64,000 bases of DNA from Gammaproteobacteria bacterium (GCA_028820325.1 JAPPJO010000015.1:1-64000), one strand, 5' to 3'. Positions 16,288-26,192 are shown, numbered from the stretch's first letter. The notes: generated by a model from the sequence alone, not told the origin. Made by a program: numbers and translations.

Positions 16288-17334
16288 TCAGTCGCTGGAG
16301 GCGGAGGATGACGGCGCGTCCCGGCGGATGGGCCGGGCATCGCGGGAGAAAGGGGATGGCCGGGCGTCCCAAAGGGTTGGTTGGGCGTCCCAGAGACGCA
16401 TCGGGTAGACCCCCGAGTCTACCAGCCCCCGCAGCGACTCGGCCACTCCCGCATGATCGCCGGGGAACGTGACACCGAGCCACAGCTCGCGGGTGGGCAG
16501 CACGGTGCAGCGCGCGCGGTCCGCCGCGATCAGGTCGTTCATGGCCTCGGAGAGGTAGAATTCGCGGTCGAGTCCGGGTCCCGAAGCGAGGAACGCGGCG
16601 AACAGGTCCCGGAGGGGCAGAAGGATGTCCGGTTGGAACCCCCAGAGGTTGGTGCAGACGGGCATTTGCAGGGGCACGTCGAGCGGTTTTCCGGCCACGT
16701 CCCGGCCCACGGCGCGGTCCCCGTCACGTCGGAGTTCCAGCCCCTCGGTCAACCGCCGGAGCGCGCCCGACTCGTCGATCTCGCACAGGCCACGGGAGAC
16801 GCCCCCGCTCTCCGACAGGGTGACTTCGAGGGGGTAGCCGATGGTGAAATGAGTGGTGTTGCGCGCGTCGGCGGGTACCGACTGAGCGCCGCGCATCGCC
16901 CCGGCAAGAGCCGCGTACGCTCCCCGCCCGTAGAAGTCGTCCGCGTTGCACACGGCGAAGGGGCCGCCGACCTCTTCGCCCGCGGTGAGCACGGCGAAGC
17001 CGGTACCCCAGGGGCGGATTCGTCCCGGGGGCGGGTCATCCACGAGTCCCGGATGGGCCATCCGCTGGTACGCGTAGCGGATGTCGAGGTGGGTTGCCGC
17101 GTCCCGAAGATGCTCATCGAAATCCGGGCGCAGCGTCTCCTGGATGACGAACAGGAAGCGCGTGAACCCGGCGATCGCGGCATCGTAGAGGGCGTAGTCG
17201 AGGAGGGCTTCGCCGCCCGGGCCAATGGGCGCGAGCTGCTTGAGGCGGCCGAACCGGGTGGATTGGCCGGCCGCGAGGATGACGAGGGTCAGGGTTGGGC
17301 GAGACACGACATCGCTGTCAGTGGGCTCGTTCAT
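16288..17334 (-). CDS. Sugar-1-phosphate nucleotidyltransferase-like protein
   Basis: This is a protein of about 348 residues with an NTP-transferase fold. The N-terminal LVILAAGQSTRFGRLKQLAP is the nucleotide-binding loop, followed by GEALLDYALYDAAIAGF and, later, RPWGTGFAVLTA and FAVCNADDFYGRGAY (metal-binding Asp region). It resembles the family of nucleotidyltransferases found with sugar kinases in Bacteroidetes operons. In this operon it may turn the galactokinase product into a UDP-sugar, standing in for GalT; that is inference. The ATG at 17334 (MNEPTDSD) is preferred to a GTG at 17412 because the extra residues are low-complexity and basic. The C-terminus has a repetitive WDAQPTLWDARPSP-like tail. 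Confidence 0.75.
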   Translation of the reverse strand: MNEPTDSDVVSRPTLTLVILAAGQSTRFGRLKQLAPIGPGGEALLDYALYDAAIAGFTRFLFVIQETLRPDFDEHLRDAATHLDIRYAYQRMAHPGLVDDPPPGRIRPWGTGFAVLTAGEEVGGPFAVCNADDFYGRGAYAALAGAMRGAQSVPADARNTTHFTIGYPLEVTLSESGGVSRGLCEIDESGALRRLTEGLELRRDGDRAVGRDVAGKPLDVPLQMPVCTNLWGFQPDILLPLRDLFAAFLASGPGLDREFYLSEAMNDLIAADRARCTVLPTRELWLGVTFPGDHAGVAESLRGLVDSGVYPMRLWDAQPTLWDARPSPFSRDARPIRRDAPSSSASSD

Positions 17335-17496
17335 CGGCTGGCGTGCCCGCCTTCGCAGGGTGCTCGAACGTCCGTTACCACCGGCGTCGGTTTTGGTTAC
17401 CGTATTCAACACCGAGGTCGACGATAGCGAAAGGGGGAGGATTCTGGAGACGATGATCGGGCGGGGGGACGCCGGCCGCCACCGGAGTTACTCTCC

Positions 17497-18483
17497 GTGA
17501 GCCGGAAGGTCCTGATCACCGGTGGCGCCGGTTTCGTCGGGAGCCACCTCGCCGACGCCCACGTCGCCCGGGGCGATCGGGTGTGGGTCCTGGACGACCT
17601 CTCCGCGGGGCGAGCCGAGAACGTTCCCTCCGGCGCCGAGTTTGTCGAGATGGACATCGCCGATCGCCGCGCCAGCGAGCTCATCCCCGACATCGGCTTC
17701 GACCTGATCAACCACCACGCAGCGCAGATCGACGTGCGCGCCTCGGTCGCCGATCCGATCGGCGACGCGAGGGTCAACATCGCCGGCCTCATCAACATCC
17801 TCGAAGGGGCGCGCGACGCGGGGACGCAACGAGTGGTCTTCGTATCCAGCGGAGGCGTGGTCTACGGGGAGCCCGAGGTGTATCCCACGCCCGAGGACAC
17901 CCCCAAGTGCCCGGTGTCTCCCTACGGGGTGTCGAAGCTCGCGGGCGAGTACTACCTCGACTACTACCGCGAAGTGCACGGCCTCGACTACGTGGCGCTT
18001 CGCTACGGCAACGTCTACGGCCCCAGGCAGGACCCCCATGGAGAGGCGGGCGTAGTGGCCATCTTCTGCAACCGTCTGATCGACGGCGAACCCCTCGACA
18101 TCTACGGGGACGGCGAGCAGACGCGGGACTACGTCTACGTGGAAGACGTTGCGGCCGCGAACCTGATCGCCTCCGAGATGCCGTTGGAGGACCGCGCCGG
18201 CATCGACGCGAGAGCCTACAACGTGGCCACCGGCGAAGCGACGAGCGTCAACACGCTGGCGACGCTTCTGGAAGAGATCGCTGGCGCCCGGCCGGGCCGG
18301 ATCCACAAGGACGCTCGGGCCGGCGAGCTTCGGCGCAGCGTGCTCTCGACGGCGCGGATGCGGGCGATGGGGTGGTCGCCGGCGCAGAGCCTCCGGGAGG
18401 GGCTGGCGCGGACGTTCGGGCATATTGCGTCCGGCAGGACGACCCGGTCCATCGCCAGCAAGGCGCAGTGGCCAGACGAGTAG
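17497..18483 (+). CDS. NAD-dependent sugar epimerase (UDP-glucose 4-epimerase-like)
   Basis: This 328-residue extended SDR acts on nucleotide sugars. Motifs seen are VLITGGAGFVGSHLADA (NAD binding, residues 5-21), HHAAQIDVRASV, VFVSSGGVVYGEP (catalytic Ser region), SPYGVSKLAGEYY (YxxxK pair) and RYGNVYGPRQDPHGEAGVVA (substrate loop). The sequence is typical of prokaryotic GalE/WbpP-like epimerases. A GTG start at 17497 follows an ACCGGAG site. It is divergent from the nucleotidyltransferase, symporter and galK operon, with 162 bp between starts, so it probably completes the same UDP-galactose to UDP-glucose route. A role in surface polysaccharide synthesis cannot be excluded. Confidence 0.85.
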   Translation: MSRKVLITGGAGFVGSHLADAHVARGDRVWVLDDLSAGRAENVPSGAEFVEMDIADRRASELIPDIGFDLINHHAAQIDVRASVADPIGDARVNIAGLINILEGARDAGTQRVVFVSSGGVVYGEPEVYPTPEDTPKCPVSPYGVSKLAGEYYLDYYREVHGLDYVALRYGNVYGPRQDPHGEAGVVAIFCNRLIDGEPLDIYGDGEQTRDYVYVEDVAAANLIASEMPLEDRAGIDARAYNVATGEATSVNTLATLLEEIAGARPGRIHKDARAGELRRSVLSTARMRAMGWSPAQSLREGLARTFGHIASGRTTRSIASKAQWPDE

Positions 18484-18589
18484 GGAGAAGACCATGCTTC
18501 GGCATCCAGCCTTGATCGATGGCGCGGCATGACGCGCACGTCATACGTCGAGTGGATGGCGCGCCGCATCGCCCAGGCGGGAGGGTGAC

Positions 18590-19756
18590 CTACCTCGGCT
18601 CGGCGAACCCCAGCCTCCAGACCACCATCTCGGGGAAATCCCGTTCGTTCTCGACGGTCTCGATGACCAGGCCATTCCCGATAAAGGCCTCGAACAGCGC
18701 ATCGTGACGGCGGGTTGCGATGAGCGAGCCGTTGGCGAGATCGATCAGGTCGATGCGCATCTCGTAGATCGCTTTCATGTCATCGTCGATCGGGACGTAG
18801 GCTACCCGGCCATTGGGCATGACTCGATAGTCCATGCGATCCTGCCAGTCGTCCTTGCGAGCAGAACTGATCACCCAGAGTCGCTGTTGATCGTCGACCT
18901 GCATCGCGAAGATCCGGTTCCGTGGCGGATTGTCGGGAGACCAGGGTTCGCGTGATGGTTCCCGCTCGTTCAGCACCGGCCCGCTGAGCCCGAGGATCCT
19001 GCGGCCGCTATCGCTCCATACCTGAATGAGATAGTCGTCGAGTCGCGCGCTGTAGATGCGCTTCTGCCGATCTACCGCCAACACCCGGTGCGCGTTGCCC
19101 GGTGCGTCAAGGCCCGCCATCCGGCCGAACGAATGGAGAACATTCGGTCCATCGACGATGTGCAAGGGCATGGCGACCCGTTGAGTCGTCATCCTTGGCC
19201 TGTTCAACAGGTATCTCCCGTCGTCTCCGAGCGGTACCGCGAGATGGGAACCCCCCGGGTCGAGCAACCTGTCCGAGTGATAGGAGAAGTCGGCGTTCAC
19301 GATGGTCTCTCGTCCGATATCGAGGTCGACGATGTGAACTCGCCCCTCGCCATCGGTGCGGACCGGAGCCGGACGATGGAACTCCATGGGCCCGTCCCCC
19401 CTGCGGCCGACCTGCCTCAGGAATCTCCCCTCCGCGTCCCAGACCTTGATCACGCCTTCCTGCTGCTGTCCGACCCAGTAATTGCCGGCATCATCCAACG
19501 CCACGTAAATCGACCAGTTGATGTACCCCGGGCCTGTCGTGTCGCCCAGAGCCACGACGCGCTCTACGGTTATGCAGTCTGCGCACATCCCCGGACTCTC
19601 GAGGATGTCTACGGTGGCGGTGCTGTCCTGCAGTGTGGTCAGATCCCTGTGGGAGTCGGGGGCGTCACAGCCGGAAAGCCAGCCGGCCAGGACGACAGCG
19701 AGTGGAAGTGGAGCGACAGCGAAGGGCAACGATGCCCTGGTGGACCTGCCAGGCAT
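18590..19756 (-). CDS. Lipoprotein with six-bladed beta-propeller
   Basis: This 388-residue protein starts MPGRSTRAS with a strong AAGGAGG site 6 bases upstream of the ATG at 19756. A signal peptide ends in the lipobox LSGC (about residue 31). The mature part shows propeller-strand segments such as GVIKVWDAEGRFLRQVGRRG then DGPMEF, and VHIVDLDIGRETIVNADF, like the 6-bladed lipoproteins common in Gemmatimonadota. Function is unknown. It is transcribed towards the epimerase gene and is related in type, though not obviously a recent duplicate, to the protein at 10105-11337. Confidence 0.7.
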   Translation of the reverse strand: MPGRSTRASLPFAVAPLPLAVVLAGWLSGCDAPDSHRDLTTLQDSTATVDILESPGMCADCITVERVVALGDTTGPGYINWSIYVALDDAGNYWVGQQQEGVIKVWDAEGRFLRQVGRRGDGPMEFHRPAPVRTDGEGRVHIVDLDIGRETIVNADFSYHSDRLLDPGGSHLAVPLGDDGRYLLNRPRMTTQRVAMPLHIVDGPNVLHSFGRMAGLDAPGNAHRVLAVDRQKRIYSARLDDYLIQVWSDSGRRILGLSGPVLNEREPSREPWSPDNPPRNRIFAMQVDDQQRLWVISSARKDDWQDRMDYRVMPNGRVAYVPIDDDMKAIYEMRIDLIDLANGSLIATRRHDALFEAFIGNGLVIETVENERDFPEMVVWRLGFAEPR

Positions 19757-19868
19757 TCGATCCTCCTTGGCGAGCCGCCGGAACGAGCAGGCAGCGGACG
19801 TCCCTTCCATTCAGACTGCCTCCACGGTCTGAACGTTCCCGCTCGGCCACGTGTCAACGGATCTCGCC

Positions 19869-20435
19869 TCACCGCCCTTCCTGCCTCTTTTCAACATTCT
19901 CCACGTACGTCAAGGACTTCTCCAGCGTCGGATTCTCGTTGTAGGCCTCCGACTGCCCAGGCGGAATGCTCAGGTACTCCCAGTCCTCACCTCGGAAGGA
20001 CTTGGCCAGGTACACGATCTGCCCCACATGGTAGGCGGCGTGGGCCAGCGACCGGAGGAGTGCCTCGTCGACTCGATGGGGAACGCGGCGGACGGTCACT
20101 TCAGAGGTCAGGTCGTGGTCGGTGAGCTGTGAGAGGGTTTCGAAAAGCACGCCCCAGCCCCGGTCCCACTTCGCGGCGACTTCGTCGGGCGACACCTCGC
20201 GCGGCTCGAACTCCGACTCCCTGTCGCGCCACGGTTTCTCCCCGTCCGTAGTCAGGAAGTCGGTGAAGCGCGACTCCAGGTTGCCGGCGACGTGCCAGAC
20301 GATGGTCGCGATCGAGATGGCGTGTTCGGAACCGGCGACGAGGTGCTCGGCGTCCAGCTGGGAAAAGGCGCGCTCCCCGAGGAGCTTGTAGCGCCGGTAT
20401 TCCGCTTCGATGAGGGCCAGGACGGTGCGGTTCAT
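19869..20435 (-). CDS. DinB-like protein (DUF1572 type)
   Basis: This is a 188-residue four-helix protein of the DinB/YfiT-like superfamily. Metal-binding histidines are placed as in the family: IATIVWHVAGNLESRF (His near residue 47) and LAHAAYHVGQIVYLAKSF near residue 150 (HxxxH pattern). The segment SIPPGQSEAYN near the end is typical of DUF1572 members. Some relatives are thiol-dependent transferases, most are of unknown function. The ATG at 20435 is preferred over upstream in-frame starts that lie in the AT-rich spacer. Its promoter must sit in that spacer. Confidence 0.8.
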   Translation of the reverse strand: MNRTVLALIEAEYRRYKLLGERAFSQLDAEHLVAGSEHAISIATIVWHVAGNLESRFTDFLTTDGEKPWRDRESEFEPREVSPDEVAAKWDRGWGVLFETLSQLTDHDLTSEVTVRRVPHRVDEALLRSLAHAAYHVGQIVYLAKSFRGEDWEYLSIPPGQSEAYNENPTLEKSLTYVENVEKRQEGR

Positions 20436-20568
20436 TATTGTCGTCTCATATTGTAGTGACGTGATATATTGAGCAGACATTGATATATATTGCAATATCT
20501 AATATATATTATATATACTATGTAGACATGATATACGATAGACAATATAATATAAGATCCGTGGACTA
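20436..20568. other. Very AT-rich intergenic spacer with inverted repeats
   Basis: In a window otherwise near two thirds G+C, this 133-bp stretch is dominated by A and T, with runs such as ATATATATT and TATAATATAA. It contains the perfect palindrome ATATTGCAATAT (20487-20498). The DUF4143 ATPase ends just to its right and the DinB-like gene begins at its left, both on the minus strand, so it probably holds the promoter of the latter. Several -10-like hexamers are present and I cannot choose one. The composition may mark an acquired junction. Confidence 0.6.
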
Positions 20569-21732
20569 TCAACCCTTCGGGCCGATCCGCTCCACAAGGG
20601 TCCCGATTTCCGCCACGGGAAGTACCGAGATGCGGTCGTCGAGCACGTACCCCTCGTCGCCCGGATACACGATCCAAAGATGGTCCAGCCCCAGATCCTG
20701 GAGCGCCACCCGCATCGACCGCGTGGTGCCAGGGGCGTCCGCGAACTTGCACTCGAAGCCGTAACGCTTCCCTCCGGAGAGCACGAGGAGATCGAGTTCG
20801 GCGCCGGCGTGGGTCGCCCAGTAGTACGCGTCCCGCGTCTCCAGCGCACCGAGCAGCTGTTCGACGACGAAGCCCTCGAATGAGGCTCCGACCTTGGGAT
20901 GACCCGGCAACTCGTTCTCACCGGGAATCCCCAGCAGCGAATGCAACAGGCCCGTGTCGCGCACGTAGACCTTCGGCGCCTTGACCTGACGCTTCCTCAG
21001 ATTCTCGAACCATGGCGGCAGGACGCGCACCATGAAGGCCCCCGCAAGGATGTCGAGATAGCGGCGGGCGGTCGCTTCGCTCGACCCGAGCGACCGGGCG
21101 AACTCGGCGGCGTTCCAGGCCTGCCCGTGGTAGTGGGCGATCATCGTCCAGAAGCGCCGCAGCGTCTCGGCCGGAATGGTGATGCCGAGCTGGGGAATGT
21201 CACGCTCCAGGAACGTGCGGACGAAGTCGCGCCTCCACAGCGATGACGCCTCCGTGCCGCGCGCGAGGAAGGAGCGGGGGAATCCGCCGCGGTTCCAGAG
21301 CTTTCTCCAGGCATCCGTTCCCGTTTCGCTCAAGCCGAAGCCGCCTAGATCCACGAGCCCCACGCGCCCCGCAAGAGATTCGGAGACGCCCTTCACCAGC
21401 TGGGGAGAGGCGCTACCGAGCAAGAGAAAGCGGGCGTCGTTGTCAGGGCGGTCCACCAGCACGCGCAGCGTTTCGAAGAGCGAAGGCATCCGCTGGACTT
21501 CGTCGATGACCACTAGGCCGCTCAGCCGTCCGAGCGTCTGCTCGGGTGTGGCGAGACGCCGTCGGTCGACGGCGGCCTCCAGGTCGAAGAATGTGGTACC
21601 GGGGGATTCGGCGGAGATCTGTCGCGCAAGCGTGGTCTTGCCGCATTGCCGAGGACCGGTGAGCGCGGCGCAGGGATGGACTTCGAGCGCCTCTTGAATG
21701 CGTCTGGTGGGCACTGGCCGGGCGATGAGCAT
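20569..21732 (-). CDS. AAA ATPase with DUF4143 domain
   Basis: This 387-residue protein has an N-terminal P-loop ATPase domain: Walker A GPRQCGKTTLA at residues 26-36, Walker B GLVVIDEVQRMP near residue 76, and a sensor-like RFLLLGSASP. The C-terminal half is a DUF4143 domain ending in a nuclease-like fold (SFEGFVVEQLLGALE, then YWATHAGAELDLLVL and YGFECKFAD, the D-ECK pattern). Such genes are scattered, often on mobile or defence-rich DNA, and their function is not known. The AT-rich spacer on its downstream side fits transfer. It is not linked to another recognisable partner gene. Confidence 0.85.
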   Translation of the reverse strand: MLIARPVPTRRIQEALEVHPCAALTGPRQCGKTTLARQISAESPGTTFFDLEAAVDRRRLATPEQTLGRLSGLVVIDEVQRMPSLFETLRVLVDRPDNDARFLLLGSASPQLVKGVSESLAGRVGLVDLGGFGLSETGTDAWRKLWNRGGFPRSFLARGTEASSLWRRDFVRTFLERDIPQLGITIPAETLRRFWTMIAHYHGQAWNAAEFARSLGSSEATARRYLDILAGAFMVRVLPPWFENLRKRQVKAPKVYVRDTGLLHSLLGIPGENELPGHPKVGASFEGFVVEQLLGALETRDAYYWATHAGAELDLLVLSGGKRYGFECKFADAPGTTRSMRVALQDLGLDHLWIVYPGDEGYVLDDRISVLPVAEIGTLVERIGPKG

Positions 21733-21795
21733 GCCCTCATGATAATCCTTGAAAATCCGCAGAACAAGTGAGGATGTTCAAGGAACACCAGCCAG

Positions 21796-23142
21796 CTATC
21801 CCGTGTCCGGCGGCCTCCTCAGCACTCCTGCGAAAAGAATCGCGCCGGACTCGCGCTCTCGTATCAGGTAGGCGAAGGGCCGGTTCGCGATCACCGATGG
21901 CGGTAGGCTCGTGACCCCGATCCCGACCGAGGTTGTGCCGGCTCCTTCCGCGCCTTCCTCGGCCACCTCCACGAACGTCTTCTGCTTGACTTCGGAGATG
22001 AATAGCGGAGGAGAAGTGGTGGAGATGCCCGTGAAGTCGGCGACGTTCGGGAGGAAGGCGTCCGTCGTCCCGAGCGCCTGCAGAACCGGTTTGAGACTCT
22101 CGTCGTACTCGACGCGGAACCTGGGGAGCACGACCCTCACCTTCCTCGCGTTCAGCTTGTCCAGCAGGCTCTGCCAGCGCCTCACATCCATCGAAGCGAG
22201 TTGCGCGTCGATGCTGCTCCCGGCTCCCGGCACGAGAACCGTCATCGCGAAGGCGCCTTCTCCGAAAGGCAGCTCGATGACCTGAAGGTTGCCGTCCTCT
22301 GCGTACGGGAATTCGGCGGTCAGCTCCATCATGGGCATGGACTGCGACTGGCCATCGGCAATGTGGAAGGGCGCGTCCTGCGTCCTTTGCGGATCGAATG
22401 CGTACTTCCACGGGCCCTTGAAGTAGATCGCGTTGATCAGGAAGAGCATCGTGCGGCTGTCAATGGGAGACTCGACGATCTCCCCGATGCGTCCGCCGGT
22501 TTCCTCCGACACCCATTGATTGATGGCGTCCGCGGCGGCGGCACTCGAGAAATCGAGCCCGGCGATCTCTGCGTCGAAGAAGGCTCGCACCGCTTCCAGG
22601 AAGTCCTGCTCGACCGCGAATCCGCTACGGTACCACGCCGAGTTGGCGAGCTGCGTGTTCACAGTGGAATCCGCTGCAGGCAGATGGGCCATGAGGCCAT
22701 GATAGCCCAGGTTGACCGTGTCCAGCGGGGCGTCCTCGAAGCCGAGGGTGGCCCGCATCTGATCATACGTCGTCCCCCGAGCCCCGTTGAGCGCCATGCC
22801 GAGAGCCATGGATGCGCTCAGTGGCGAGACGAGAACGTTCGCCTCGGGATCCGCGGCCATCGCGGCGGGAAGAAGATTCCAGGCGAAGGCGTTGCTCTTT
22901 TCGAGGACGGCAGCCTCCGCGGAGGCCGAGCGCGGTGGGATGACGATCGAGTCCGGCGGACCGGGATCCGTGGGCTCCGGGACGACAGGATCTGCTGGAC
23001 CCGGTTCGACAAGGTCGTCGGAGCAGGCCAGGGCCGGCATCACTGCCGCGATCCAGATAGCCAGAGCGATGCGGCTAACGCACGCGACGCGGAATACCGG
23101 TTCGATTCGGAAGTTCGCTCCGACGCGTCTGTGGCTGCTCAC
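21796..23142 (-). CDS. Serpin, secreted lipoprotein
   Basis: This 448-residue serine protease inhibitor begins with a signal peptide ending PALAC (lipobox, about residue 40) and a proline-rich linker (EPGPADPVVPEPTDPGPP). The serpin core is complete: FAWNLL, NVLVSPLSASMALGMALNGA, LINAIYFKGPWKYAFDP and, near the end, PFAYLIRERESGAILFAGVL. The hinge of the reactive loop reads EEGAEGAGTTSV (E395 as P17). Counting on gives Thr411-Ser412 as P1-P1'. Small residues at the hinge positions indicate an inhibitory serpin, and Thr at P1 would suit an elastase-like or subtilisin-like target. It may protect the cell from its own exported peptidases or from host enzymes. Confidence 0.9.
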   Translation of the reverse strand: MSSHRRVGANFRIEPVFRVACVSRIALAIWIAAVMPALACSDDLVEPGPADPVVPEPTDPGPPDSIVIPPRSASAEAAVLEKSNAFAWNLLPAAMAADPEANVLVSPLSASMALGMALNGARGTTYDQMRATLGFEDAPLDTVNLGYHGLMAHLPAADSTVNTQLANSAWYRSGFAVEQDFLEAVRAFFDAEIAGLDFSSAAAADAINQWVSEETGGRIGEIVESPIDSRTMLFLINAIYFKGPWKYAFDPQRTQDAPFHIADGQSQSMPMMELTAEFPYAEDGNLQVIELPFGEGAFAMTVLVPGAGSSIDAQLASMDVRRWQSLLDKLNARKVRVVLPRFRVEYDESLKPVLQALGTTDAFLPNVADFTGISTTSPPLFISEVKQKTFVEVAEEGAEGAGTTSVGIGVTSLPPSVIANRPFAYLIRERESGAILFAGVLRRPPDTG

Positions 23143-23349
23143 GCTGATCCCCTGTTCAACATCAACTCGCTCATGATGAAAGTAGCACTGTCCTCGGAGA
23201 ACGAATGCACGAGCTGGAATGTGACGTCTCCGGGGAACGTCGTCGTCTGGCTGGAATCCGATGGAGGGCGTTAAGCTCGACTACCTCCGGGCCGGTTGCG
23301 AGCGACGGCGCGGCCCCTCGAAGGGCGACTCCAGGAGAGGAAGACCCCG

Positions 23350-25737
23350 ATGAACAGCATCCTCCGCCTTGCCTTCGCGGCTGCAACGGCCCTCTTCACC
23401 GCTGCCACCGCGATGGCCCAGCAGGCTCTGCCGGCCGACCCCCCCGGCGCCCTCCCCTACGACCTCGCCTTCGGGATGGCGTCGTTCATCTGGGACACCC
23501 AGTTCGCAGTCTCGGCCGACGGGCGCTTCGTCGCGTACGACGTGCGGATTCCTCCCGCGGATACCACAGCCAACCTGGATGAGCGCTATCAGCCCAACGG
23601 CACGCCCAGTTCCGTGGTGGGGGCGACCATCCGTTACACGGAGATGGCCACGAGGCGGACGGTCGAGGTCTGTCCGGGGGGCACCTGTTGGAGGCCGGTG
23701 TGGTCCCCGGACGGGGCGTTGATCGCGTTCTTCTCGGACGCCGATGGCGTGCCGCAGCTGTGGGTGCACGATGTCGCGACGGGCACGTCGCGCAAGCTCT
23801 CCGACGAGCCGGTCAAGCCAAAGCTCTGGCACGGGGACGAGCCGCGCTGGAGCCCGGACGGGTCGACGCTGTATGTGGGGTTCGCGCCGGAGGGGCCGTT
23901 CCGCAACCCGATGCGCCCGGCCGAAGTGCGGCCTGAGAACCCGGCCGGGGTCGTGGTTCTGCGCAGCGGCAGCGAGGCGGCTGCGGCTCCGGAGGCGGAA
24001 GCGCCGCCCCCCACGCCGATGACCGACCACTACGCGCGCGAGCATCTGGTGGCCGTGAAGGCGGTCGATGTCGCCAGCGGAGTGACCCGCGTGCTCGTCG
24101 CTCAGGACGCCGAGTTTCCGGCCGGCACGCTGCGCCGCTCGGCGTCGGGCAGGTGGCTGGGGTATCTCTCCACCTTCCGGCCGGAGAGCGACACCACCCA
24201 GTCCACGGTGATGGACGTCGCGGTGGTGCCGACGGCGGGCGGCGAACCGATTCCGGTCGTGCGCAACGTCCCGCTCACCCGCAACGCCTACTTCAGCGTC
24301 AGCTACGCCTGGCATCCGTCGGACGACCGCCTGGTGTACCTGGACGGCAAGCGCTTGCACCTGCTCGACCTCCGTTCGGGGTCGCCCGCCGCCCCCGTGC
24401 CTCTCGCCCCCGAGCTTGGCGACGTCGCCTCGACCGTCTTCGCCTTCACACGCGACGGCGAGGCCGCGGTGATGGGCGTCGATGTCGTAGACGACCAGGG
24501 TTACGGCGACGCGCGCCCGCGCGCGCTCGCGGTCGTTCCGCTGGACGGCAGCCCGCCCGCGACCTTCGCCCTCGACGACGAGCGCTGGACCTACGACCAG
24601 GTCCTCAAGGCCGACGAGCGCACCGCGTGGCAGCCGGACGGCGAATCGATCTCGGTGCTCGTGACGGAACGCGCGACCGGTGACAAGGCCATCCTCCGCT
24701 ACGATCCGGCCACGGACGACGGCCGCGTGCTCTGGAAGGCCCGGGCGCGGCTCGTCAACCTCACCTCCGGCGGCAGCCACGACTTCATCGTGGGCCAGTA
24801 CGAGGACATGCGCACGCCGTCCAACATCTTCCGCTTCGACGCCGACTTCTCGGCCCGTGAGCGCATCTCGCACATCGATCCCCGCCTGGACGACGTGGAG
24901 ATCGGGACCGCGGAGGTATTCGAGACCACCGTGCCGCTTCACGACGGCACCCTCGCCACCGTCAAGACGGCCGTGCTGCTTCCCCCGGGAGCAACGCGGG
25001 GCGACCGCCTTCCCGCCCTCGTCACCATGTATCCGGGCAGCGACATAACCCGCCGCGCCGCCGACTTCGGGGGCGGAAGCGTCTTCACGGTTCCGAACCT
25101 GGTCTTCACCAGCCGCGGCTATGCGGTGGTGCTATGCGACCTGACCCTCGGCCCCAACGAGCAGGCCGGCAACCCGATCCGGGACATGGTCGACGTGCTC
25201 CTGCCCCAGGTCTACCGCGCCGCCGAGCTCGGCTACGTCGACCTGAACCGCCTCGCCATCACCGGCCAGTCCTACGGCGGCTACGGCACCGGCTCGATCA
25301 TCACGCGCACCAACATCTTCCGGGCGGCGGTGCCCATCTCCGGCATCTTCGACCTGTTCGGCACCTACGGGCGCATCGATGTCGACGGCGGCGGCTTCTT
25401 CCTGGCCTGGAGCGAGGGCGGGCAGGCGCGCATGGGCACGCATCCCTGGGCCGACGTGCGCCGCTATCTCGACAATTCGCCCTATTACAACGCGGACAAG
25501 ATCGCGACCCCGGTCCTGATCGTACACGGAACCGAGGACATGGCCTATCACGACGCCGGCAAGCTCTTCAGCGCGCTCCGGCGGCTGGGAAAGCCGGCGC
25601 AACTGGCCTCGTACCTGGATCAGGGCCACGTCATCTCGTCATGGCGGAGGTCGAGCGCGATCGACGCGGCCCGGCGCATGGTGGAGTTCTACCGGCGCCA
25701 CCTCGGGGATCCGGCGTCGAGGCCGATTATCCCGTGA
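23350..25737 (+). CDS. S9 family prolyl oligopeptidase-like peptidase, exported
   Basis: This 795-residue enzyme has a signal peptide ending in AMAQQ (about residue 24), a propeller domain with TolB-like segments ([39 protein letters not shown]) and a C-terminal alpha/beta hydrolase domain. The catalytic triad is visible: S641 in GQSYGGYG, D730 in HGTEDMAY and H760 in DQGHVIS. Family members cut short peptides, often after proline or at dipeptides. The start at 23350 follows GAGAGGAAGACCCCG. It heads a plus-strand run with the VOC and SRPBCC genes, although the gaps do not demand an operon. Confidence 0.9.
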   Translation: MNSILRLAFAAATALFTAATAMAQQALPADPPGALPYDLAFGMASFIWDTQFAVSADGRFVAYDVRIPPADTTANLDERYQPNGTPSSVVGATIRYTEMATRRTVEVCPGGTCWRPVWSPDGALIAFFSDADGVPQLWVHDVATGTSRKLSDEPVKPKLWHGDEPRWSPDGSTLYVGFAPEGPFRNPMRPAEVRPENPAGVVVLRSGSEAAAAPEAEAPPPTPMTDHYAREHLVAVKAVDVASGVTRVLVAQDAEFPAGTLRRSASGRWLGYLSTFRPESDTTQSTVMDVAVVPTAGGEPIPVVRNVPLTRNAYFSVSYAWHPSDDRLVYLDGKRLHLLDLRSGSPAAPVPLAPELGDVASTVFAFTRDGEAAVMGVDVVDDQGYGDARPRALAVVPLDGSPPATFALDDERWTYDQVLKADERTAWQPDGESISVLVTERATGDKAILRYDPATDDGRVLWKARARLVNLTSGGSHDFIVGQYEDMRTPSNIFRFDADFSARERISHIDPRLDDVEIGTAEVFETTVPLHDGTLATVKTAVLLPPGATRGDRLPALVTMYPGSDITRRAADFGGGSVFTVPNLVFTSRGYAVVLCDLTLGPNEQAGNPIRDMVDVLLPQVYRAAELGYVDLNRLAITGQSYGGYGTGSIITRTNIFRAAVPISGIFDLFGTYGRIDVDGGGFFLAWSEGGQARMGTHPWADVRRYLDNSPYYNADKIATPVLIVHGTEDMAYHDAGKLFSALRRLGKPAQLASYLDQGHVISSWRRSSAIDAARRMVEFYRRHLGDPASRPIIP

Positions 25738-25799
25738 CTCGACGGGGACCACATCCCCTTCCCGAACACGACCACCTACGCCACCCCAGGATCCATCCC

Positions 25800-26192
25800 A
25801 TGCAACTCGGCGCCTTCTCCATCAGCCTTTCCGTCAACGATCTCGAAGCCTCGAAATCCTTCTACGAGAAGCTCGGCTTCAGGCAGACCGGCGGGGACGG
25901 CACGGGATATCTGATCATGGTCAACGACAGCACGATCATCGGCCTCTTCCACGGGATGTTCGAGGGCAATATCCTCACTTTCAACCCCGGACTGGCGCAG
26001 GACATGTCGCGGCCGGAGATCTTCACCGACGTGAGGGAGATCCGCGCGTCGCTGGTGGCTGACGGCGTGGAGATGTCGACGGATACGGACCCCGACGGCA
26101 CCGGGCCGGCGCACATCGTGGTGACGGATCCGGACGGCAACCCGGTGCTGATCGACCAGTTCTTTCCGAGACCGGGGAGCGCGGGGAAATGA
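25800..26192 (+). CDS. VOC superfamily (glyoxalase-like) protein
   Basis: This 130-residue single-domain member of the vicinal oxygen chelate fold has the first half [20 protein letters not shown] then FRQTGG, and the second ending in [19 protein letters not shown]. Such proteins bind a divalent metal and act as lyases, dioxygenases or resistance proteins; the ligand set here is incomplete by eye, so no reaction is assigned. It lies 62 bp after the S9 peptidase and 16 bp before the SRPBCC gene. Confidence 0.8.
   Translation: MQLGAFSISLSVNDLEASKSFYEKLGFRQTGGDGTGYLIMVNDSTIIGLFHGMFEGNILTFNPGLAQDMSRPEIFTDVREIRASLVADGVEMSTDTDPDGTGPAHIVVTDPDGNPVLIDQFFPRPGSAGK

Noticed and set aside
20480..20764. 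A plus-strand frame starting in the AT-rich spacer
   Set aside because: It runs antisense into the ATPase gene and shows no motif; its start is inside simple AT sequence.
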